Source: an uncultured Bacteroidota bacterium (lineage in GTDB: Bacteria; Bacteroidota; Bacteroidia; Flavobacteriales; Flavobacteriaceae). From it: a stretch of 64,000 bases of DNA. Positions 18,805 to 28,800 of the stretch are shown here, piece after piece; position 1 is the stretch's first letter; each line of letters begins with the position of its first letter. Made by a program: the position numbers and the translations under genes. The DNA lies in contig CACOXF010000002.1 of assembly GCA_902631125.1 (NCBI GenBank), positions 52,947 through 116,946 of the forward strand, read 5' to 3'. The notes under the pieces were generated by a model that searched no databases, was not told where the DNA came from, and saw only the letters and a program-made list of their open reading frames with translations.

Positions 18805-20397
18805 TTAATTCCAAAATTTGTTTCTTATCACCATTAATTCGGGGTATGATTCATCTGTATCTTTAAGCTTTAGCTTTTTGACAAGCAATTCTGCCTTAAG
18901 TTCTTTTATAATATACTGGTATTTCTCATCAGCATATAAGTTATTCATTTCTTTAGGATCATTCTTTAGATCATAAAACTCCCAATAAGGTTCTGTGATC
19001 TCGCTCAAAGCTCCATTTTGATTCAATGGAAGTCCGTAAAAAAAAATTAATTTGTAATCTTTGGTTCTTATACCATAATGTCCAGGTATATAGTGATGAG
19101 CCATATGCATCCAATATCTATAATACATTGATGTTCTCCAGTCTGGTGGTGTACTGCCCAGTAAGTTTGACTTAAAACTTCTTCCTTGCATTTTTGAAGG
19201 TACTTGTGCTCCAGCGAACTCTAAGAGTGTGGGAGCAAAATCAATATTTAATACCATGTCATTATTTACTTGTTTGGGATTGATTTTGGCTGGATATCTA
19301 ATTACCATTGGCATACTCAACGATTCCTCATACATCCAACGCTTATCAAAATAATCATGCTCTCCAAGGAGCTGACCTTGGTCTGACGTATAAATTACTA
19401 TGGTATTTTCTGCTAGATCATTATCATCTAGGTAATCTAAAATACGACCTACATTTTCGTCTATAGCAGCTACTGTGCGTAAATAGTCTTTGGCATACTT
19501 TTGATAGGCTTTATGAATCTTTTCCCTTTTAGTCATCCCTGAGGTATCTATAATTCCAGTTGGCCATCCTTCGCGGGTTACCTGATGCAGCATATTCCTT
19601 CTAAGATTTCTGTCAGAAATTGAAGACCCATATCTTTCACCTTTTAATGGACCATGGTTACCATTTTCATATAAACTATTTGGCTCTGGAATTTCTTCAT
19701 CGGTAAACAAATGCTCGTGACGCTTTGCAAATTCCCACAAACCGTGTGGTGCCTTGTGATGCGACATTAAAAAGAAAGGTTTACTCATGTCTCTATTTTC
19801 AAGCCATTTGATGGACTCATCAGTAATTACATCAGTTACGTATCCTTTATAAACTTCTCCACCTCTGTTGTGGTATTTCCAAGGTTTACCTATTTCTTTA
19901 AGTTTTGGATTGTTATATAAACCTTGTCCAGGTAATACATTATAATAATCAAAACCAGTAGGCTCAGTGTGTAGATGCCACTTACCAACCACTGCTGTAG
20001 AATAACCAGCTTTCTGCATTAACTTTCCAAGGTGATTACTTGAATTATCAAAATCGTCTTTAAGTGTATATACTCCGTTTAGTTGACTGTATTGGCCTGT
20101 TAAAATTGCCGCTCGACTTGGTGTACATATAGAGTTTGTAACAAATACATTATTCATCAAAATACCTTCATTGGCAATCCGATCTATATTTGGTGTTGGA
20201 GCAATTTTAGCAAGCCTTGAACCATAAATGCTAATAGCGTTTTTAGCATGATCGTCTGACATAATAAATATGATGTTGGGTTGTTTTTGATTTAGGTTCT
20301 GTTTGTTAATAGACTCTTTGCTTACTATACTGTTGCAACCAAAAATGAATGCAGATAAAAACGCTAAGACAGTGATTTCTTGAATATGCCTTTTCAT
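18805..20397 (-). CDS. Sulfatase, predicted lipoprotein
   Basis: Lipobox-like FIFGCNS; NIIFIMSDDHAKNAISIYG, SICTPSRAAILTGQYSQLNG, VGKWHLHTEP, YTSDQGQLLGEHDYFDKRWMYEESLSMP. Confidence 0.94.
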   Translation of the reverse strand: MKRHIQEITVLAFLSAFIFGCNSIVSKESINKQNLNQKQPNIIFIMSDDHAKNAISIYGSRLAKIAPTPNIDRIANEGILMNNVFVTNSICTPSRAAILTGQYSQLNGVYTLKDDFDNSSNHLGKLMQKAGYSTAVVGKWHLHTEPTGFDYYNVLPGQGLYNNPKLKEIGKPWKYHNRGGEVYKGYVTDVITDESIKWLENRDMSKPFFLMSHHKAPHGLWEFAKRHEHLFTDEEIPEPNSLYENGNHGPLKGERYGSSISDRNLRRNMLHQVTREGWPTGIIDTSGMTKREKIHKAYQKYAKDYLRTVAAIDENVGRILDYLDDNDLAENTIVIYTSDQGQLLGEHDYFDKRWMYEESLSMPMVIRYPAKINPKQVNNDMVLNIDFAPTLLEFAGAQVPSKMQGRSFKSNLLGSTPPDWRTSMYYRYWMHMAHHYIPGHYGIRTKDYKLIFFYGLPLNQNGALSEITEPYWEFYDLKNDPKEMNNLYADEKYQYIIKELKAELLVKKLKLKDTDESYPELMVIRNKFWN

Positions 20398-20463
20398 ATT
20401 GAATTAAAAAAATTAATTAGTTCATGACAAACAAATGCTAATCATTAACTCACTTCAAAAAAA

Positions 20464-22044
20464 TTAATTATAACCTTCGTTCTGGGTCATGTTAGAATTA
20501 GATTCTATTTCTGCAGCGGGGATTGGAAACAATATGTGGTAGGGCTGTACATTTCCTGACCAACCAACCAGTTTTGTTTTGGACGGATCTCCTTCACCTG
20601 TAGTTTCTTCCTGTCCTTTTACCTCAGCTAAAAACTTGTCCAAACCTGCTCTTACAATATCAAATTTACCATGTCCCTCAAAACATAATTCTCTCGCTCT
20701 TTCCCAAAAAATAAATTCCTTTAAAGTATCGCCAGTTAAACTTCTATCGACTAAAGCGGGTGAAGAACCTCCATTTTGAGCTCGCGTGAGAATCAAGTCT
20801 AATGCATCATGAGCTTCACTATCTAATCCTAACTCTGCCGCAGCTTCTGCATATACTAAAATTACATCAGCAAAACGTAGAATAGGTGCATTCATGTCAG
20901 TATTAAATCTTGACAAAGGTTGAGATGAAAATCTATATTTATGACTAAACCAAACTTTTGATCTGTTATAGTATTGAATGGAATTATCTTCTTTAATCCT
21001 ACCCTTGGCAATAACTTGCGATCTTGGATCACCGTCTTCAAATGACTGGGCAAACTTGAAAGTTGGTGACATACGTCCATAACCCCAATCAGTCGCTTTT
21101 TTACCTCCTGCTTTTTCATTTAGTGGGTTTTGAATGCCTCCCCAATTACTTGTTTGTTCACCAAGAACGTCATATTGTATTTGGAAGATCCACTCTTGGG
21201 AATCTTTACCCTCCAAAGAGTTTAGATTTAGATAATCATTATCCAGAGAATAATGGGCGTCATTGATTACTTCTTTAGCTTTATCATAGGCAAGTTGATA
21301 CGAATCTAAATCTCTAAGTGGGTGTGATGCTCTAGTTAGATATACTTTAGCCAACAATCCTTTCGCAGCTCCTACAGTAGCTCTACCAAGATTACTTCCA
21401 CCATAACTTGGATGATTTTCATCAACTACCCAAGAAGCTGAGTTCAAATGTTCCTCAGCAAATAATAGGTCATCAATAATTGCATCGTATACCAAATTTG
21501 AACTTGCTCTTGACTGGTTTGTAACTTCTTTATTATCAAGGTCTAATAATTCATCTAAAACCAATGGTACATCTCCATAAAAACGTACCAAGTTAAAATA
21601 GACTAGTGCTCTTAAAAATCTAGCCTCGGCAATTACTCTATTTATATCAGGATCATCAGACTCTAACAAAGAAGTCCTGTTAATTACTGTATTTGCTCTG
21701 TAAATTGCCTCATAAGCTGTTTGCCAAGTTTGTGTTACAAATCTATTAGAATTTGTGTAGGTGTACCAACCATACATATTTAAGTTAGAATTGTTTAGGA
21801 CTATGGTACCCACGTGACTTCCATGGTCACTCATGTAAATAAAGTTTTGTTGAAAATGTTGAGCCATTTTATCATAAACTCCATTCACTGCTATCTCAGC
21901 TTCATCCACATCATTAAAGAAATTTTCTGGGGCCAGAGTTGATAATGGTACAGTATCCAATTCGTCGTGACAAGAAGTTATTATTAGAGTAGATAATACC
22001 GTCACATACAATGTTAATAATTTATTTATTTTCATAATTTCCAT
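20464..22044 (-). CDS. susD-like: SusD/RagB-like outer-membrane glycan-binding lipoprotein (start at 22035 or 22044; ORF extends to 22068)
   Basis: Lipobox-like TSCHDE; LAPENFFNDVDEAEIAVNGVYDKM, IAEARFLRALVYFNLVRFYGDVPLV, ILRFADVILVYAEAAAEL, FWERARELCFEGHGKFDIVR. Confidence 0.95.
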   Translation of the reverse strand: MEIMKINKLLTLYVTVLSTLIITSCHDELDTVPLSTLAPENFFNDVDEAEIAVNGVYDKMAQHFQQNFIYMSDHGSHVGTIVLNNSNLNMYGWYTYTNSNRFVTQTWQTAYEAIYRANTVINRTSLLESDDPDINRVIAEARFLRALVYFNLVRFYGDVPLVLDELLDLDNKEVTNQSRASSNLVYDAIIDDLLFAEEHLNSASWVVDENHPSYGGSNLGRATVGAAKGLLAKVYLTRASHPLRDLDSYQLAYDKAKEVINDAHYSLDNDYLNLNSLEGKDSQEWIFQIQYDVLGEQTSNWGGIQNPLNEKAGGKKATDWGYGRMSPTFKFAQSFEDGDPRSQVIAKGRIKEDNSIQYYNRSKVWFSHKYRFSSQPLSRFNTDMNAPILRFADVILVYAEAAAELGLDSEAHDALDLILTRAQNGGSSPALVDRSLTGDTLKEFIFWERARELCFEGHGKFDIVRAGLDKFLAEVKGQEETTGEGDPSKTKLVGWSGNVQPYHILFPIPAAEIESNSNMTQNEGYN

Positions 22045-22045
22045 T

Positions 22046-25000
22046 TTAAAATCCAATTTTAGCACCAAAAGTTATATTTAGAGTTCTTGGGTAAGCTCCA
22101 TAATCTAGGTTTTGGCTTGTGATAGCTCTTTGCCCCCTAGCTACACTAACTTCAGGGTCAAAACCAGTATATTTAGTCCATAAGAATACATTTTCAATAT
22201 TTGAGTATATCTGAAAGCTTTTTAAGCCAAGGCTCTGCGTCGCATCAGAAGAAAGGTTATAGCTTAAATTAATACTCTGAAGTCTGATAAACGATCCATC
22301 TTCAACAAAACGTGAAGTTAAATTTCTGTCTTCATAATCAGCTCTGGGAATATCAGTTTCTGTATTATAAGGAGTCCAATGATCTCTCATTTCACCCATT
22401 TGATTAAAGTTAGCGTAACCATTACCATACATTCTGTGTTTGTTACCATTAATAACATCGAAGCCATATTTATAGGTAAACAAAACTCCTAAACTAAATT
22501 CTTTGTAACTAAAGTTATTGTAGACACTTCCATAATGTTTTGGTTGTGTTCTCGCAATAATTGTTATATCTTGATTGTCAATCAGTCCGTCACCATTTTG
22601 ATCAACGTATTTAACATCCCCTAACTTAGGTCTTGAATCTGGATTCACAGATGAAGGTGTACCGTAAAGGGGAACTGGTTTACCATCTTGATAAAAACCA
22701 CCTGTGTACATATTATTTCCATTTTCATCAAAATCCTCATAAGTGAATACTCCATTAGTTTCGTACCCAATCCAATTACCTAAACTTTCACCAACATTAA
22801 GAGATCCAGTATATAATCCATTGGTAAATTGATCTTGAAAAGTTCTTTGTTCAACCCCTCCTAAATTTAGAACTTCATTTCTGTTAATTGAAAACGTAAA
22901 GTCAGACGACCACTTAAACTCGCCATCTACATTTAGTGTGTTTAAAGCAACTTCTAGTCCTTTGTTTTCAACATTTCCAACATTTGTTAGTCTACTTCCA
23001 AATCCTGTCGACATTGGAATAGGTACCTGTAATAATAAATCCTCAGTTCTTTTGTAATAAATATCAGTGGATAAGTTCACTTTACGATCAAATAGAGATA
23101 AGTCTAAGCCTATATCATATTGGTCGGTAAACTCCCATTTGAGGTCAGGATTTGGCAATGACGTTACTGCAAGTCCGGCATTTACATTACCACTAAAAAT
23201 AGTATTTGAAACACCAAGCACAGAAAATGATCCGTAAGCTGGGATTCCTTGATTTCCTGTTTGCCCATAACTTAATCTGAGTTTTAGATTATCTATGACT
23301 TCTGCATTACCAAGGAACTTTTCATTATGTAAATTCCAAGAGAATCCCACCGCTGGGAAGTAACCCCATTTATTTTTAGAACCAAATCTGGAAGAACCAT
23401 CCGCTCTCATTGATAATGTTAAATTATAAATGCCATTTAATCCATAGTTAATTCTAGTTAAATACGATTTTAGCATTGTTTCGGTAGCGAAAGTATCAGG
23501 AGTTTCAGGAATCAATCCATTTTGTAGCGCATTAAAACCTAAAGTCTCTATTGGAAAATCAGTAACACTAAGATACTCAGATTCTCTTGAAACATATGTT
23601 TGCTCAAAAACAGCTAATGCATTTAACCTGTGCTTGTTTTTTGATCCAAATGATTTAATGTATCGTAACATGTTTTGATTATTCCAAGATAAATTTTGGT
23701 AATGAAATCTAGTACCGAGTCCTCCATTTATATATCCTCTACCAAATTCCTTTGTATAATAATTCTTTGTTTTACCCTCATCAACTCTTGCTCCAATTCT
23801 TATAGAACCCGTTAAACCATTTAAAATCTTGTAACTTATATATGTATTCCCATTAAATCCAAAAGTATTTGTAAAATTTGAAGCTCTTCTAGCCTCTGTC
23901 ACTGGGTCCACCCAAACACCAACACCTTCATCAATATCGTCTTCAACAATACCAATACCTCTATCTGTTCGTCTAGTTAAGGCTCTAATAACAATACCCA
24001 TATTTCTTTGGTTGAAGTCTCCTCCAGAGGCAGGACCTTGTTTTACAGAATAACTAGGAAATAAAACTGTCTTGACCTTTAGTTTATCAGTAAGTTTATT
24101 TTCTAGATTAACATTGAAATTATAACGCTTAAAAAACGAGTTTATGACTGCACCTTCATTTTTAAAATATGTGGCACCAACAGAATATTTTGTTATGTCA
24201 TTACCCCCTGATGCCTGTAATGCATGTTTTGTTAAGTAACCTGTTCTGAATAATTCTTTTTGCCAATTTGTTTGAGGCAATGAATCATATCTTGCTTGTT
24301 CTTGAACAGGTGTTAAACCATCAGCAAATGTAATACTTGGATCTTCAATTCCATCCATGTAAAGTTCTCTATGAATTTTTAATTCTCCATATTCTGAAGT
24401 ACTTAAAACATCTACATATCTATCATCAGGAACACTGCTTGTGGTAATTGAAGTATCAAAAGTAATTAAAGGATCTTGATCTCTACCAGATTTAGTTGTA
24501 ATAATCACTACACCATTTGCACCTCTTGCTCCATAAATAGCAGCTGCAGATGCATCTTTCAGTATATCTATTGATTCTATATTGCTTGGGTCTAAATTAG
24601 CTAATGGCGAACTTGATGGTGCTGAAAATTCAGTTGGTCCGTCAGAAACAGAATAATCTACCTCTATAGGAAAGCCATCAATAACATACAATGGCTCATT
24701 GTTAGCATTAATTGATGTACCCCCTCGGATCCTGATTCGAATACCAGCCCCGGGAGTACCGTCAGTAATAATAGTATTAACACCCGATATTTTACCATTT
24801 AAAGCTTGTTCTACGGTAGCGTTGGATGTTCTTTCAATTGTTTCAGAATCAATTTTTGTGATGGCTCCAGTAACGTCTCTCCTTTCCTGGGTGCCATAAC
24901 CAACTACAACTACCTCATCTAACTCACTTACATCTGTCAGTAATGTAACATTAATTACACTTTGGGAATTAATGGGAATGGTTTGTTTTATATAACCTAT

Positions 25001-25297
25001 GTATGAGAACACTAAGTTATTATCACTCCCATTTACTGCAATGGAATAATTTCCATCAAAATCAGTTGTAGTCCCTTGTGAATTGACGACTGTTCCTGAC
25101 TCTGACGGTCTTTCCACCAAAATTGTAACTCCAGGAACTGGCATCCCAGTATTATCAGTTACATTTCCCGTAACTACAAATCCTTGTGTATACAAAAAAT
25201 TAGTAAAGAAAAATAATAAGCTCAGTAAGTACCAATTTACCCTAAGAGTGCTTTCAGTTTTTTTTGTTTTTTTCATATTTAAGTTATTTAGTTCCAA
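22046..25297 (-). CDS. susC-like: SusC/RagA-like TonB-dependent receptor (likely start MKKTKKTE)
   Basis: Carboxypeptidase-D-like regulatory domain (GNVTDNTGMPVPGVTI), plug domain DEVVVVGYGTQERRDVTGAI, SIDILKDASAAAIYGARGANGVVIITTKSG. Confidence 0.96.
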   Translation of the reverse strand: MELNNLNMKKTKKTESTLRVNWYLLSLLFFFTNFLYTQGFVVTGNVTDNTGMPVPGVTILVERPSESGTVVNSQGTTTDFDGNYSIAVNGSDNNLVFSYIGYIKQTIPINSQSVINVTLLTDVSELDEVVVVGYGTQERRDVTGAITKIDSETIERTSNATVEQALNGKISGVNTIITDGTPGAGIRIRIRGGTSINANNEPLYVIDGFPIEVDYSVSDGPTEFSAPSSSPLANLDPSNIESIDILKDASAAAIYGARGANGVVIITTKSGRDQDPLITFDTSITTSSVPDDRYVDVLSTSEYGELKIHRELYMDGIEDPSITFADGLTPVQEQARYDSLPQTNWQKELFRTGYLTKHALQASGGNDITKYSVGATYFKNEGAVINSFFKRYNFNVNLENKLTDKLKVKTVLFPSYSVKQGPASGGDFNQRNMGIVIRALTRRTDRGIGIVEDDIDEGVGVWVDPVTEARRASNFTNTFGFNGNTYISYKILNGLTGSIRIGARVDEGKTKNYYTKEFGRGYINGGLGTRFHYQNLSWNNQNMLRYIKSFGSKNKHRLNALAVFEQTYVSRESEYLSVTDFPIETLGFNALQNGLIPETPDTFATETMLKSYLTRINYGLNGIYNLTLSMRADGSSRFGSKNKWGYFPAVGFSWNLHNEKFLGNAEVIDNLKLRLSYGQTGNQGIPAYGSFSVLGVSNTIFSGNVNAGLAVTSLPNPDLKWEFTDQYDIGLDLSLFDRKVNLSTDIYYKRTEDLLLQVPIPMSTGFGSRLTNVGNVENKGLEVALNTLNVDGEFKWSSDFTFSINRNEVLNLGGVEQRTFQDQFTNGLYTGSLNVGESLGNWIGYETNGVFTYEDFDENGNNMYTGGFYQDGKPVPLYGTPSSVNPDSRPKLGDVKYVDQNGDGLIDNQDITIIARTQPKHYGSVYNNFSYKEFSLGVLFTYKYGFDVINGNKHRMYGNGYANFNQMGEMRDHWTPYNTETDIPRADYEDRNLTSRFVEDGSFIRLQSINLSYNLSSDATQSLGLKSFQIYSNIENVFLWTKYTGFDPEVSVARGQRAITSQNLDYGAYPRTLNITFGAKIGF

Positions 25298-25825
25298 ATA
25301 ATATTATACAATATTTATTGAATTCCTAAAATTCTACTTTCATTATGAAGATTAATAACATAAAAGACACATTTAATAACATAATTTTTACAAACTCATA
25401 AGTCATAATTTATTAATGGCTAAATTCTGTAAAATTCTCACCATAACTAGATTGTAATTTACTAAGCAACTAATTCAATTGTCATTAGTTAAAAAAAGAC
25501 TCTAAAAATTACTAAATATTAAAATGGACTAAGACCAACAAAAAAACAATGATTAATACTTCAATCATAATTAATTTAAATCTTGCTTTATTATAGCGTA
25601 ATTTATTTTTTTCTGTTATTCGTTTTTTGTCGGACATTACATAAATTAATTTAGCAAATATCCAAGTATAATCTCTAAAGTTTACAAACTAATCTTACAA
25701 ATACTAATAAGAATCTTTCATTAAAAATAAAATGATACTAACTCTATTAGTCACCTATTCGATAAAAATTGCAGTGTGCTTTGAATTCGTCTTTGAATTA
25801 ATAGACTAAAAACTACTAACGATCT

Positions 25826-28800
25826 TTAATTCCAACTTTGGAATTTAGGATTTACTCTATGTTTTTTTGCATATTCTTTGGGAGACATATCAAAGCTCTT
25901 TTTAAAACATTTTGAGAAATATGAGCGATTAGTAAATCCAACATCATAGAGAATTTCTGAAACATTTAAATCGGTTTCTATTAAAAGATGTGCAGCTTTT
26001 TTTATTCTATAATTTCTAATAAACTCGTTAGCAGATGATCCAAGTATTGATTTGAACTTTCTATACAATTGCATTCTACTAAATGACAGTGCTAAAGCCA
26101 AATCTTCAACTCCAAACTCATTATTCGTTAGGTTTTCTTCAATTACTTTTTCGGCTTTTTCCAAGAACGTTTTGTGTGTGTTATTAATACCTTTTTTCTT
26201 AGAATCCAGAGTAACCCCCTTTAATCTATATTTTTCTTTTAAAGTGTCACGATCCTCTAAAAGCTTCCTGACCTTGATTTCCAATATTCGCATATCAAAA
26301 GGTTTGGGAATATAAGAGTCTGCACCAACTTCAAGGCCTTTTAGCTTACTCTCAATAGAACCTTTTGCCGTCAACATAATGATCGGGACATGGTTTGTAA
26401 TCTCATTGTTTTTTATCTTCTCGCAAAATTCTATTCCATCCACTTCAGGCATCATAACATCACATAGGATAATATTTGGAACATTATCTAATGCTTTTTT
26501 TAACCCTTGCTTTCCATTAAAAGCCTGTATTATTCTATATTGGTTTTCGAATGAAGTTTTAAGAAATCGTTGCATATCAGAATTATCTTCAACAATAAGC
26601 ATAAGTGGTAAATTCTCCTCGATCTCAAATTCTGAGTCTTTGCTAACAGAATTAGCATCTGAACCATTATGTTCCAATTCACTTATCCCCTCTTCTAGTA
26701 GAATATTTTCTATTTTTCCTTCAATCGATGGAGAATCAACAATTAGAGGAAATCTCATTACAAACCTGCTTCCTTTATTTTCTCTACTTACAACATCTAT
26801 ACTGCCGTCAAGCAGACCAACTAATTTTTTTGTCAATGCAAGCCCAACACCAGACCCTAAATAGCCACTCCTATTTACATTATCAACTTGATAAAATCTT
26901 CCAAATATTTTAGAGATTTTACTTTTTGGAATTCCAATACCTGAATCCTCAACAAAAATTTCAAATTCTGGATTCTGTTGTCCTAGTCTTGTATTGATAT
27001 TTCGTTTAGGTTTAACCACTGATAAAGAAACCCTAATCTTGCCATTATCAGGAGTAAATTTAACAGCATTAGATAAAATGTTGTTCATTATTTTTTCCAT
27101 TAGGTCGCTGTCAAAATAGGCTATGAGTTCAGACACATGCGACTTAAAGCTAAGATCTAATTCCTTCTTATTTGCTAAAACATGAAATGAGGACACTAGA
27201 TTTTCACAAAAATCAACAATGTCACCAAGAACAGCATTTACTTTTAATTGTTTTGACTCTGCTTTTCTAAAGTCCATGAGTTGATTGACTAGTCGGTATA
27301 AGTGCTTTGCATTTCTATCCATTATCAACAAAGATTCCTTAGTTTTTAAATCTGTTGTTCTAATTTCAAGAAGGCTTTGTAGGGGACCTAAAATTAACGT
27401 TAATGGCGTTTTAAATTCGTGGGAAATATTGGTAAAGAATTCCAATTTCATTTTGTTTATTTCTTTTAGTTTTCTTTTTTCAAATTTTTCAATTTTGAGT
27501 TTGTTATTATAATCAACGCTTATTAAAATGTAGCGCCTAAACAACCACATCAAGAAGACAAAGAAAAAAGAATACATCAAATATGCCCACCAAGTTTTCC
27601 AAAAAGGTGGTAAAATTTTTACATGCAGTTCTTTTGGAGTTTCGTTCCAGTAACCATAATTATTTGAAGCCATAACCTTAAAAATATAGTCTCCAGCATC
27701 AAGATTTGAGTAGTTTGCAAATCGCCTGTCATGGTCCTTTTCAATCCAATCTTCATTAAAACCTTCCAACATATATTTGTATTGGTTTTGTTTTGGCGAT
27801 GAAAAATGCATGGCAGAAAATTCGAAAGAAAAGGAGTTGTGTGAGTTTTTTAAAACAATAAAATCGGTTTCAGAGATTTCCTTATCTAAAATTGCCTTTC
27901 CAAGTATTTCTTCATTAACCTCAACATCTTTGTTGAATACTTTAAAGCCAACTATTTCTACTTTTGGAGGGGTGCTATTTTTTTGAAAACCATCCGGATT
28001 AAATTTGTTAAACCCATTTATACCCCCAAAATACATTGTACCATCTTGTGATTTAAAAAAAGCATTCTTTCTAAAATTAAGAGCCTGTAATCCATCACTT
28101 AGTCCTAAATTAGAAAACTTGTCTTGTGTTATATCATAATTTGAGATTCCATTATTGGTACTAATCCAAAGATCATTATTATTACCTTCCAAGATTCCAT
28201 ATATTTCATTGCTGGGTAAACCTTGGTCTTTTTTGAATTTAATGATTTTAGGTAATTTTTTATGTTTTTGTACTTTAGGAATTTTATTCAATCCACCACC
28301 AAAAGTTGCTATCCAAAGGTTACTATTGGAATCCTCGTGAATAGCAAAGATTTGATTGTTATTTAAGCCTGATGGATTGTTTTCTCTTCCTCTAATTCTC
28401 ACATAATCAATTGGATTGTTATTGGCATCCCTTAGTACCTTAACCAACCCGTTGTTTCTGGTGCCAACCCACAGTATACCCTGAGAGTCTTCATATATGG
28501 CAGAAACGTGATTTTCTGTTAAGCTATTTTTGTTTCCTTCGATTCTTTTGTATTGATTTATTAGGGGTAGCTTTCCAAACTCTTTGCTAGGTTTGAGTCT
28601 AAGTAGGCCAAGGTTTGAATCTCCACCAATCCATATGTCACCCCTTAAATCTTTGTACATAAGATTAATCTTATTTGACACTAAAATATTATTAGTGTTT
28701 TCTCTTGTATATCGAGTGGCTTTTACAATTTTCCCATTAAGAAACTTAATTTTGGTAATCCCGTTTGACATTGTCCCCAACCAAATATTGCCATAATTAT

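Noticed and set aside
26379-26864. 161-aa plus-strand ORF
   Set aside because: Antisense inside the HTCS gene; composition typical of spurious antisense ORFs.
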